Positions 24,331-32,208 of a DNA stretch of 57,084 nt are shown piece by piece (position 1 is the stretch's first letter; every line of letters starts with the position of its first letter). Source of the stretch: JAFGMQ01 sp036733345 (GTDB lineage: Bacteria; Desulfobacterota; DSM-4660; Desulfatiglandales; Desulfatiglandaceae); NCBI GenBank assembly GCA_036733345.1, contig DAINAR010000018.1, forward strand, positions 1-57,084. Reading direction: 5' to 3'. The notes under the pieces were generated by a model. The model saw nothing but the letters and a program-made list of their open reading frames with translations, did not search any database and was not told the DNA's origin. Both the position numbers and the translations under genes were made by a program.

Positions 24331-24519
24331 TTAAAAAGCATTAAAAGTCCCAAGGGGCGAGGACTTGTCCGCCGTGTTTATGGCGGATCTTGTCCGCCTG
24401 GCGGATTGAAAATGGGCACTCCTGGAGATTGCCTTATTATTCAAATGTGCATCATAACGGGCCTTTATATTTGACGGAATTTGTTTCATTGCGCGATTAA
24501 ACACCTTTCTGTTTATCAT
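24331..24519 (-). pseudogene. Second recombinase N-terminal remnant
   Basis: This 62-codon frame begins INRKVFNRAMKQIPSNIKA and continues RYDAHLNNKAI, similar by eye to the first residues of phage-integrase-like recombinases in related bacteria. After that it runs into a GC-rich hairpin (GTCCGCC/GGCGGAT repeats, 24377-24407) and loses similarity. It lies just upstream of the other recombinase remnant in the same direction. This suggests either two tandem genes or one gene split and duplicated. It is not expected to be functional. Confidence 0.45.
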
Positions 24520-24834
24520 GCATATTCAGTTGCTATACAGTTAGAAAAATAATAAATAAGCCAGGTATTTTTGTCAAAAAATATTCTTTGATGGATAGTA
24601 AACAGAAAACTATACAATCACTGGTTCGCGCCGCGTTGCGGCGCGAATGTGTGAGTTAACCCGCCAAGGCCGGGTCGAACGAGCTTTCCGTAACCTATTT
24701 GACTCTGCCCGCGCGAAACATGAATTGCACTTTACAATGGCGTTGATGCCAGAAAAGGTGAACGTTAATCCGCCATGAGTCATGTCAAGGCCAAACAATA
24801 ATTCAAAGATACATTTGAAACACAAGGAGAACAA
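24520..24834. other. GC-rich hairpin segment before the HEAT-repeat gene
   Basis: This stretch changes from AT-rich (24520-24615) to locally GC-rich. Positions 24625-24647 form a perfect 10-bp stem (TTCGCGCCGC/GCGGCGCGAA) with a three-base loop, extended on both sides by a further TCAC/GTGA pairing after mismatches. GTTAACCCGCC at 24655 and GTTAATCCGCC near 24763 are a repeated motif about 108 bases apart. A folded recombination site is conceivable given the recombinase remnants nearby, but the attC core consensus is not met. No gene is supported in this stretch. Confidence 0.45.
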
Positions 24835-26220
24835 ATGAAGAAGGCATATGCAATTATTGGGATTTTGTTAGTTGTGGGCATTGGCTCTTATTTTGTTCTT
24901 TTCAATGAGGCCGATCCAGAAAAATTGTATGACAAAATGGTCGATTTGCGGGATCGAAACCAGCACACGGTGAATTTGAAGGCTCTTTCTAAGGAAAGTA
25001 GAATTGTTGATAAGCTTGAGGAATCAAACAATTCCCAGGCGGTAGAGGTGCTTATACGGATTGCTCAAGACAAAGATTTCGGAATACCATCTGATGAGGC
25101 GATATATGCACTCGGTCACAAGAAGCATCCAAAGGCGGTTAAATTTCTAATTGGGCTTTTAGGCAGTCATGAGCTGCCAGACGCTTTCAAAGCATCAAAG
25201 AGCTTGGCTAAAATAGGTGAAATGGCTGTTGTACCACTTGTCGCATCAGCTGATGATGCGAACCCGCAAGTTCGTCAATATGCATTGGAAGCGCTTTACG
25301 AGATCAATGATCCTAGGGCCTTCAGGATATTTTTAAAATCCATCAACGATGCAAACCCAGAGGTACAGAAGATAGCCATCAAGGGGATGGAGCGAGCAAA
25401 AATAGCTCAATCAACCCCTAATCTGACGGAGGACCTTTTAACAGCTGTCAAAACAGGCACTCCTGAAGTTCAATTGGCCGCCATAAAAGCAATTGAAGGG
25501 TTTGAGGGAAAACCTGTTCTGGCGACACTCATGGGTGCGCTGAAGCATTCACCTCCGGCGGTTCAATTAGCCGCGGCCGAGAATATGGGGAAAATGGCGA
25601 GTGTTTCGGATAATCAACAGGTAAGAGAGTCCATCTTTGCCGAGTTTGAGAGTGCTATCCATTCTAAAGATTGGAACCGCCAAAAAGCCTCAGTAATTGG
25701 CATTTCAACCTATTTGTTAATTACTAAAAATAGACTTAGTGATCAAATTAATGAAGATATGAGGCTCAGATTTCCGAATAAAAGTAACTTTTCGCTCGAG
25801 GAAGCAGCCAAATTCCCTTTGATCAAATATTATGATCAGCAATCAGTAAATCTTATACACATGATCATTGAAGCACTGGATGATCAAAACTGGCAAGTAA
25901 GAAAAGAAGCTGCCAAACAGGCCGAAAGCATAGTTTATGGCCTATTTGAGCACGATCTTCCGAAATTGATTACAAAACTTCAAAAAAAATTAGGCCGTCA
26001 TGATCTTGCGGCGATTGCCGGCGCATATGAACACGCAATGCGTTTACGGCTGTGCTCGAGCGAGGATGTTGCTGCTGCAATTGAAGAATATGGCGATTTC
26101 AATATGGCCCGAGATTTGGTCAACAATGATGATCCGGTTATAAAAATAGCAGTCAGGAATTGGGCTGACAAGAATGGTTACGTAGTTTCTCAGGTCAAAA
26201 TTAGAAAGAAAAAGAATTGA
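24835..26220 (+). CDS. HEAT-repeat protein with N-terminal membrane anchor
   Basis: This 461-residue protein starts with one hydrophobic segment (about 5-23) that is a signal anchor or uncleaved signal. The rest is alpha-solenoid: HEAT/PBS-lyase-like repeats of about 30 residues, for example DANPQVRQYALEALYEINDP, DANPEVQKIAIKGMERA and DDQNWQVRKEAAKQAE. Such solenoids are protein-interaction scaffolds, so no enzymatic activity is predicted. The start has a good ribosome binding site (AAGGAGAACAA before ATG). The gene is isolated between recombinase remnants and an IS110 element, so it is a candidate accessory gene acquired by transfer. I do not recognise a specific orthologue. Confidence 0.78.
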   Translation: MKKAYAIIGILLVVGIGSYFVLFNEADPEKLYDKMVDLRDRNQHTVNLKALSKESRIVDKLEESNNSQAVEVLIRIAQDKDFGIPSDEAIYALGHKKHPKAVKFLIGLLGSHELPDAFKASKSLAKIGEMAVVPLVASADDANPQVRQYALEALYEINDPRAFRIFLKSINDANPEVQKIAIKGMERAKIAQSTPNLTEDLLTAVKTGTPEVQLAAIKAIEGFEGKPVLATLMGALKHSPPAVQLAAAENMGKMASVSDNQQVRESIFAEFESAIHSKDWNRQKASVIGISTYLLITKNRLSDQINEDMRLRFPNKSNFSLEEAAKFPLIKYYDQQSVNLIHMIIEALDDQNWQVRKEAAKQAESIVYGLFEHDLPKLITKLQKKLGRHDLAAIAGAYEHAMRLRLCSSEDVAAAIEEYGDFNMARDLVNNDDPVIKIAVRNWADKNGYVVSQVKIRKKKN

Positions 26221-26712
26221 TCTGCGAAGCCAGATAGACTTGTTTAACCTCTTGTAATAAATTCAATATGTTAACCTTTTAAAAATTTCGTATCAATGAA
26301 TCCCTGCAAGAATGGGGTCACCCATTCAAGGGTTAGTCAAGAGAAAAAACACCTCTCCATGCAAAATAAAAAATTCATTTTTGCTGACTACATGAATGAT
26401 ACCAGCAGTGCCCGTTTTTAGCCCTTTTCGCATCCGTTATTTCATTATTATCAGGTTCGCGGTCAGCTTAATCTGATCCGCTCCAGTCACCCATCAGGAT
26501 CAAGGCAAATGTGCATTAGACAGAATGTCTTAAGCACGGCCCCTGGTCTGTTTAACAGACCCCAGAAAATCTTCGGTTCTAAGCCGTGTCCAATGGATAT
26601 ATATTACAGATCTTATGGTTGTAAGCCAGTCCCTCCAGGGCTCACGGCACAGGCGAATCAGGATGTAAAACGGTTATTGTTGTGCGGCAGATCTCAATCA
26701 AATCTGATGGTT
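26221..26712. other. Intergenic region between HEAT gene and IS110, with nested hairpin
   Basis: I support no gene in this stretch. Positions 26545-26561 form a perfect 8-bp inverted repeat (GGTCTGTT/AACAGACC), enclosed by an outer CACGGC (26535) and GCCGTG (26583). Because the IS110 transposase ends at 26713 and such elements carry non-coding ends, part of this region may belong to the element. The exact left boundary cannot be set without a second copy. Confidence 0.4.
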
Positions 26713-27771
26713 TTATACCAACCCCTTTTCCGATTCCCTGCCGCACGCACTATAATTATAAAAGTGCCTGTCTATGTCATACGGCACCCTGTCTCTCATC
26801 ACATGATAGGATGCCCTGGCCAGTTTATTGCTCAATGCCTTGATTGCTACTACACCATTCTTCTTTGCCTTTTTGCGTTGATAGAATCTTTGAAATTCAG
26901 GATAAAATCTTACGGCAAAGTTCGCAGCTTCAACATAGGCCCACCCAAGATATTTATTGCCGTTCTTGCGGTTGCCTTCACCCTTCTTCTTATTGTTCGA
27001 CAGCTTTTCACTCTTTACGCAACGGCAATAGGATGAATAATTACCTGCTGAAGGAAACCGATTAATATCCCCAACCTCAAGCATGATGGTCAAGCCCAGT
27101 ATTTTTCCGATCCCTGGCATTGTCTGAAGATATTCAAATTCAGGCTTTACCTGTACATGCGATGTTACCGCCCCTTCAATCTCCTTAATGCTTTCTTTTA
27201 AGAACCTTATCGCCGAGATGCCGTTCCTGACAACAAGCCTCAGATAAGGATCATCAAATAATTTGTCTACATCAGACTCATCAAGCCTCTTTATATCCCT
27301 TGCAGAAACCTTATAGCCGAGGTTCCTCATGATCGTGCTTTGAATACTTAAGATATGTGAAGTCCTGTGCCTTACAAAAAAGAGTCTTCTTCGAAGAGCA
27401 TCCCTCACTGACCGCTCTTCCTTTGGATAGATATATCCTTCAGGCAGTATGTTCAATCGCTTCATATGGGCAAGCCAGAATGAATCCCATTTATCATCCG
27501 TATGCTTAAGGCCCTCGTATTGTTTGATTGCTGACGGATTGGCTAAATGAACCCTGTATCCATGTTCCTGAAGTCCATCTACTATCCAGTACCAGTTGTA
27601 CGTCGATTCAACTACCACTCCCTCTAATGTTTCTTTGAACGGTTCCAGTGCACATAAAATATGATCTATTTGGTTTGGCAGTCTCTTCTGATACAACCTG
27701 CGATCCTGCTCGTCGATAATTCCGACATAGTTATTACTTGAATGAAGATCTATCCCGGCGTATACTTTCAT
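26713..27771 (-). mobile_element. IS110-family transposase (DEDD type)
   Basis: This transposase moves an IS110-type element without typical inverted repeats, using a RuvC-like DEDD domain. The N-terminal domain shows VYAGIDLHSS with Asp8, GVVVESTYNW with Glu55, and TDDKWDSFW with Asp93 and Asp96. The C-terminal transposase_20 domain contains LQTMPGIGKILGLTIMLE and SAGNYSSYCRCV. The length of 352 aa from ATG at 27771 is complete. That start is fixed by AGGAGG eight bases upstream; the longer frame to 27873 is not needed. No frameshift is visible, so it may be active. The non-coding ends, including any bridge-RNA region of the kind known for IS110 elements, would lie in about 27772-27900 and left of 26713. 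Confidence 0.92.
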
Positions 27772-27981
27772 CACGACACCTCCTAAAACCATATAATTAT
27801 TGATGCGCTTATGCGCACTGGTTCCATAGTACATTATTTTGCTATGGATAAGGAGGTGTCTACATTTATACACCTAACCACTTGATATGATTATCAGACC
27901 TTCACGGCTTGTTGCCCAAACTTTTTTTGAAAAAGGGATTTAAGAAGATTTATTCACCGAAAACTTTTATTGGTTATTATC

Positions 27982-28320
27982 TTAAGGCAAATAATCCAAA
28001 CCCAAAGCTCTATTGAAACGGCCGGCAATTACTGTCATAAATGACCTGACAGGGTAACAACACAGCCCCCTTTTTTGATACTTGTTACGTTCGATTCCCT
28101 GGATATTGCTCTTTGACATTCTATTCTTTGGCTGCGTGATGAGGATGGTGATGTTCTGAATAGCTGCAATAAGGAAATCCTGTATTTCCATGCGCCATAA
28201 CCTTCGCCACTTAGCACGCTTGAACCCATATCTCGTTGACCAGGCAAAAGATCGCTCTGATAAATCCTGACGATGTTTTATGTCTCGCTTTGCACTCTTA
28301 CCCTTTGCTTCTTCAAGCAT
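27982..28320 (-). pseudogene. C-terminal remnant of a DDE transposase
   Basis: The minus-strand translation contains KRDIKHRQDLSERSFAWSTR, YGFKRAKWRRLWRMEIQDF and LIAAIQNI, the typical C-terminal end of IS1182-like DDE transposases. The catalytic DDE part is missing. The similarity stops abruptly at about 28320, exactly where the truncated MORN gene on the opposite strand begins. I interpret this as the end of an insertion that destroyed that gene. Confidence 0.7.
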
Positions 28321-28328
28321 TATATCTA

Positions 28329-28556
28329 GGCAGAGAACATGGCCTTTGGACTGAATGGCATATGAATGGGGTAAAACGTTTGGAAACATCCTACGAGGAA
28401 GGTAAGATAGTTGGAACACGTATTTCCTGGTATCCTAATGGTCAAAAGGCATGGCAATACAATGATGAAGTATCTATTTCCTGGGATAAAGATGGAAATA
28501 TAACTGAGAAAAGGATTTATAAGGACGGGAAGCTTATTGAGTCTTCCACACCCTGA
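28329..28556 (+). pseudogene. Truncated MORN/YwqK-type repeat protein
   Basis: The frame GLWTEWHMNGVKRLETSYEE, then GTRISWYPNGQKAWQYN and GNITEKRIYKDGKL, is the C-terminal end of a toxin-antitoxin-associated YwqK/MORN-repeat protein. These proteins carry repeated WYxNGxK units. Its N-terminal repeats are absent because the sequence joins the transposase remnant near 28321-28329. An upstream ATG at 28236 reads through the transposase DNA and is not a natural start. The gene is therefore probably non-functional. Confidence 0.65.
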
Positions 28557-28586
28557 TACATGGATTTAAACTGAATCATAAGTAAA

Positions 28587-28730
28587 GAAATCGCTTGAAT
28601 CGGACTATCCGGGTCCAGAGACCCCGGCTTTAAGCCCGATTCATGTCATTGCCACCGCGATTTCTAAAGCATTGTTCAGGCATAGCCTATTGACTCTGAC
28701 CTGGCCCATAGGACCAGGTTTTAACAATGC
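28587..28730. repeat. Two adjacent nested-hairpin structures
   Basis: The first structure nests three stems: GAAATCGC (28587) with GCGATTTC (28657), GAATCGG (28597) with CCGATTC (28636), and an inner CCGGGTC...ACCCCGG (28609-28627). The second has GCATTGTT (28669) with AACAATGC (28723) around ACCTGG (28699) and CCAGGT (28714). They lie just downstream of the porin gene (minus strand), so they would be in its 3' region. They could be a transcription end, an RNA element or a mobile repeat. Confidence 0.55.
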
Positions 28731-28781
28731 AATAAACTGACTCTTTTCCGTTTTTAGGCTATACAAATTAAAAATATCATG

Positions 28782-29591
28782 TCAAAAAGACATAGAAATC
28801 ATTACTCCACCATAGAAAAAGTCTGAGTCTCTACTCTTGCTGTTTGCAGTGATAAAATTGTCTGCCTCGCTTGAAAGAGGAAAGGAGTAGGCAATTGTGG
28901 GCATTACTGAAAAATATTTGTCTATAGGCACAGTCAGTGTAACAGAAATCAGGCCGTACTTTAATCCTCTCAACTTTTCCGTTGTGGCAGTCAGATCATC
29001 CCTGTATTCTACATAGAAATCATTCTCGGAATAGTAGTATCCTGCCGATGCTGCAAGGTCAAGAGACATCTCCTTTGGCAAATCAAAAGAATGGGATATA
29101 CCAAGATTGATATACCATCCTGACAGATCGGATATCTCCCTGTAAATAGTGAGGGTCGGCGAGAGCATGGTATCGGCTCCGATGCTAAGATATACTTCTT
29201 TTGAATCATTTGCGCTGTCTAAAGCATAATAAATATAGCCAGCGCCTAAACTTAACGGGCCAAAACTTCTTTCATAGCCTAATGTAAAATCAGTTTCATT
29301 CCATTTAGCTTCATCTTTATAGGGCCCATCATAGACATCCGTGTCCAGGTTCCCCCACAGGTTAATGCTTAGGCCTTTATAAGATAGGGTTGCCGATGGC
29401 TGAATAACAATACTGTCTTTGCTGAATTCCTCACCTCGCCAAACATATTTACTGAGGATCGCTACATCAGCTGATGCGGTCGGGCTTTCCTCTTCTGCAA
29501 AGACATTAAAGCATGTGAAGATTCCCACTAAAAAAAAGAATATAATGGGAACAAAACAAACTGCTGCAATTTTTTCCTTTTTTTGTTTCAT
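28782..29591 (-). CDS. TorF-family putative outer-membrane porin
   Basis: This predicted outer-membrane beta-barrel protein has a signal peptide (about 1-32, ending near NVFAEE) followed by amphipathic strands and a terminal phenylalanine (GGVMISMSF), a classic barrel C-terminus. The start of the mature part, ASADVAILSKYVWRGEEFS, and LSINLWGNLDTD fit the Gcw_chp/TorF putative porin family. I chose the ATG at 29591, preceded by AGGAGG, giving 269 aa. A sigma-54 promoter lies at 29643-29660 on the same strand. It diverges from glnK-amtB, which has its own sigma-54 promoter, so a role in uptake of nitrogen compounds across the outer membrane is the natural inference. Confidence 0.85.
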   Translation of the reverse strand: MKQKKEKIAAVCFVPIIFFFLVGIFTCFNVFAEEESPTASADVAILSKYVWRGEEFSKDSIVIQPSATLSYKGLSINLWGNLDTDVYDGPYKDEAKWNETDFTLGYERSFGPLSLGAGYIYYALDSANDSKEVYLSIGADTMLSPTLTIYREISDLSGWYINLGISHSFDLPKEMSLDLAASAGYYYSENDFYVEYRDDLTATTEKLRGLKYGLISVTLTVPIDKYFSVMPTIAYSFPLSSEADNFITANSKSRDSDFFYGGVMISMSF

Positions 29592-29642
29592 CACTTTTAT
29601 CCTCCTGTGTTTAAAAAATTTAGATTTAATAAATTTCAGATA

Positions 29643-29660
29643 GAGCAATAGCTATGCCAT
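29643..29660 (-). promoter_or_regulatory. Sigma-54 promoter of the porin gene
   Basis: On the minus strand the sequence ATGGCATAGCTATTGCTC matches the -24/-12 consensus TGGCAC-N5-TTGCW. The invariant GG (29658-29657) and GC (29646-29645) are separated by exactly ten bases. Transcription would start about 12 bases downstream, some 40 bases before the ATG at 29591 and ahead of its AGGAGG. An activator such as NtrC is required by this promoter class, but I see no clear upstream NtrC palindrome. Confidence 0.75.
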
Positions 29661-29693
29661 AAGACATAAAAATGACTAAACCGTATGATATAA

Positions 29694-29963
29694 TTAGGTA
29701 TTTTAAATAATCAAGATCACCTTGGCTGGAATGGAAGTGGCCAAAACACACATTATTGTAATGTCGAAAATCCGCGGTATCAGGTGAAGGCTAAGTCAGA
29801 GTACGCAAGGTGCCAATATGAGACTAAAGCGCGATTGCACGAACATCTGCGAAGAGCCCTGAACCAAGCAGCAATACCTGATACCGGACATTTAAAGCAT
29901 GTCATTGAACATCCCATTTGGTTCGAAGAAGGAACACCATCTAAAATTATCATCAGGTTATGA
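29694..29963 (+). pseudogene. C-terminal gene fragment, unrecognised family
   Basis: This frame is open for 89 codons between a TAA at 29691 and a TGA at 29961 but has no initiation codon. The translation looks like genuine protein: WNGSGQNTHYCNVENPRYQ, RLHEHLRRALNQAAIPDTG and HVIEHPIWFEEGTPSKIIIR. I cannot name the family. It sits between two divergent sigma-54 promoters and is probably the tail of a gene disrupted there. Confidence 0.35.
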
Positions 29964-30202
29964 GTGTAAAACAGTAAGGATATCTTTAATATCAATGCTT
30001 TCAAAAAGCTGTTTGTAAATTTTAGTTGCAAACCGCTTGCGCTACACAATTGTCATTACAGGGGCACTATATAACAAAAATGTAGAAATAAGGAGCAAGG
30101 ACAACGGTAATGTAATTATGCTTAGCCCTCATTTTTGGAGATATGGCCTGAGCAATTTGATTTTATTAGTAAATTATATAGGTTACGTCTTGAGAAGTAT
30201 TT

Positions 30203-30220
30203 TTGGCATGACCCTTGCTT
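30203..30220 (+). promoter_or_regulatory. Sigma-54 promoter of glnK-amtB
   Basis: The sequence TTGGCATGACCCTTGCTT matches the -24/-12 consensus. The invariant GG at 30205-30206 and GC at 30217-30218 are ten bases apart. The start site would be near 30230, about 55 bases before the glnK ATG. Sigma-54 with NtrC is the known control of glnK-amtB operons in many proteobacteria, which agrees with this position. Confidence 0.8.
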
Positions 30221-30285
30221 TTTCTTACATGCATTGAGGCTGAAGATAAAATGTCTGATCAGGGAAGAAAGGGAGGTCAAAAAAA

Positions 30286-30624
30286 ATGAAGAAAATCGAG
30301 GCTATTATTAAACCCTTCAAGCTTAATGATGTGAAAGAGGCCCTTGCCGGCCTAGGCGTAAAAGGTCTTACGGTTACTGAGGTAAAGGGATTCGGACGCC
30401 AGTTGGGTCATAAGGAACTCTATCGGGGTGCAGAGTATCAGGTTGATTTTGTACCAAAGATAAAAATTGAAGTTGTCGCAGCGGAGTCCATTATAAGTGA
30501 CATCGTCTCCGTGATTCAGGAAAAAGCAAGGACAGGGCAGATCGGAGACGGGAAGATATTTGTTTTACATGTGGATCAGGCCGTCAGGATCAGGACAGGT
30601 GAATCAGGCGATGACGCACTATAA
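30286..30624 (+). CDS. glnK: Nitrogen regulatory protein P-II (GlnK/GlnB)
   Basis: PII is a trimeric signal protein that senses 2-oxoglutarate, ATP/ADP and glutamine and binds AmtB to block ammonium uptake. The 112 residues match exactly. The T-loop contains GHKELYRGAEYQVDFVPK with Tyr51, the uridylylation site, and the B- and C-loop signatures TGQIGDGKIFV and VRIRTGE follow. A strong GGGAGG ribosome binding site precedes the ATG. The sigma-54 promoter at 30203 and the amtB gene 16 bases downstream show that this is the GlnK type working with AmtB rather than a stand-alone GlnB. Confidence 0.95.
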   Translation: MKKIEAIIKPFKLNDVKEALAGLGVKGLTVTEVKGFGRQLGHKELYRGAEYQVDFVPKIKIEVVAAESIISDIVSVIQEKARTGQIGDGKIFVLHVDQAVRIRTGESGDDAL

Positions 30625-30640
30625 AAGGAGGAGAAAATTC

Positions 30641-31981
30641 ATGAAAACGATTTATACTTTTGTGATTATTACGGTGGCGGTTCTTGCGTCCTTTACCGGA
30701 TTATGGGCAGGTGATGACGCCCCTACTCCGTTAACCAACAAGGAGGCCATCGATCTGGTTCAAACGCATGCTGATTATGTCTGGACTCTGGTGGCCGCAG
30801 CCCTGGTTTTTTTTATGCAGGCAGGTTTTGCCATGGTGGAGAGTGGATTCACACGGGCCAAGAATGCCGTCAATATCATGATGAAGAATCTTATGGACTT
30901 TTCCGTGGGATCGCTCGCTTTCTGGGCCATCGGATTCGGTCTGATGTTCGGGGTGTCCAAGGCCGGTCTTTTTGGTACTTCAGGATTTTTCCTCAGTGAT
31001 TTTAAGCCGGGATCCGATCCCTGGCCCCTTGCCTTCTGGATGTTCCAGGTGGTGTTTGCCGCAACGGCGGCAACTATTGTATCCGGAGCTATGGCGGAAA
31101 GGACAAAATTTACGGGATATCTGGTCTACAGTGTTTTCATCAGCGGCCTCATCTATCCTGTTTTCGGGAGCTGGGCCTGGGGAAGCCTCTACAAGGGAGG
31201 CGGGTGGCTTGAAAGTCTGGGGTTCATTGATTTTGCAGGATCCACTGTCGTTCATTCCGTTGGGGGATGGGCTGCCCTGGCAGGAGCCATTGTTCTCGGG
31301 CCGCGTATAGGAAAATATGATAAGGACGGAAATGTCAAGCCTATACTTGGTCACAACATGCCCCTGGCAGCATTGGGGGTCTTTATTCTCTGGCTGGGAT
31401 GGTTCGGATTTAACCCCGGCTCAACAACTGCCGCAAACAAGGACATTGCCATGATTTTTGTCAATACAAACCTAGCTGCCGCAGCAGGGGCCGTGCTCGC
31501 CATGTTTACATCATGGGCCAGGTTCGGAAAACCGGAAGTGGGCATGAGCCTGAATGGTGCGCTTGCCGGACTGGTGGCCATCACGAGTCCCTGCGCCACG
31601 GTATCTCCTTTGAGCGCAGTTATCATAGGGGCCGTGGCAGGCATTCTCGTCGTTTTTTCGGTGTACTTTTTCGATCGCATCAAGGTGGATGATCCGGTAG
31701 GTGCCATATCCGTTCATGGTGTAAATGGGGCCTGGGGAACTCTTGCTGCCGGAATTTTCAACATGGGAGGAACATCTATGAAGATTATAGGCGTTCAGGT
31801 TCTCGGCATTGTAGTGTGTTTCCTTTGGACATTCATAACGGCATTTGTCCTTTTCAAGGTCATCGACAAAATAATCGGACTCAGGGTTTCGCCCGAAGAG
31901 GAAGCTCAGGGGCTCGATTCCACCGAACATGGGGGAGTATCCTATCCGGACTTCGAGGTCTCTTCCTATGTGCAGCAGTAA
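30641..31981 (+). CDS. amtB: Ammonium transporter AmtB
   Basis: AmtB is a trimeric inner-membrane channel for ammonium. The N-terminus has a cleavable-looking signal (about 3-22) before ADYVWTLVAAALVFFMQAGF, as in E. coli AmtB. Typical motifs follow: FAMVESGFTRAKNAVNIMMK, DFAGSTVVHSVGGWAALAGA with the first pore histidine, LGWFGFNPGS, and VHGVNGAWGTLAAGIF with the second pore region. Eleven mature membrane helices fit the 446 aa. ATG at 30641 is supported by AAGGAGG and gives the signal sequence directly; a longer frame to 30560 would overlap glnK. Base composition is clearly higher in G+C than in the porin upstream. Confidence 0.96.
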   Translation: MKTIYTFVIITVAVLASFTGLWAGDDAPTPLTNKEAIDLVQTHADYVWTLVAAALVFFMQAGFAMVESGFTRAKNAVNIMMKNLMDFSVGSLAFWAIGFGLMFGVSKAGLFGTSGFFLSDFKPGSDPWPLAFWMFQVVFAATAATIVSGAMAERTKFTGYLVYSVFISGLIYPVFGSWAWGSLYKGGGWLESLGFIDFAGSTVVHSVGGWAALAGAIVLGPRIGKYDKDGNVKPILGHNMPLAALGVFILWLGWFGFNPGSTTAANKDIAMIFVNTNLAAAAGAVLAMFTSWARFGKPEVGMSLNGALAGLVAITSPCATVSPLSAVIIGAVAGILVVFSVYFFDRIKVDDPVGAISVHGVNGAWGTLAAGIFNMGGTSMKIIGVQVLGIVVCFLWTFITAFVLFKVIDKIIGLRVSPEEEAQGLDSTEHGGVSYPDFEVSSYVQQ

Positions 31982-32208
31982 TTGAAATACTGAAAGTTGA
32001 CTTTGAGGGGCGGTGTGAGAAAGGGGTCAAGTCTCCTAATAGCTCTTGTTATTTAAAGTAACATTTTTTGTGCTTACAAAACGTCCATTAATGAAACGAA
32101 GGGATCATGAAGTATAAGGTAGGAAAGGGGGGGCGTTGTTGATTTTGATGAATTATTATCATAATGAAAAGGGTGCCTGTAAGTGGAGGGTCACCCCTTC
32201 ACTATATC

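Noticed and set aside
24615..24790. Integron attC site
   Set aside because: The hairpin and nearby integrase remnants are suggestive, but the RYYYAAC and GTTRRRY core sites do not fit at either end.
26509..27036. Plus-strand frame of 175 codons beside and under the IS110 gene
   Set aside because: It is mostly antisense to the intact transposase, has no ribosome binding site and no domain.
28236..28330. N-terminal part of the MORN frame from ATG 28236
   Set aside because: These codons are antisense to the transposase remnant and do not belong to the MORN repeat; only the part after about 28329 is real.
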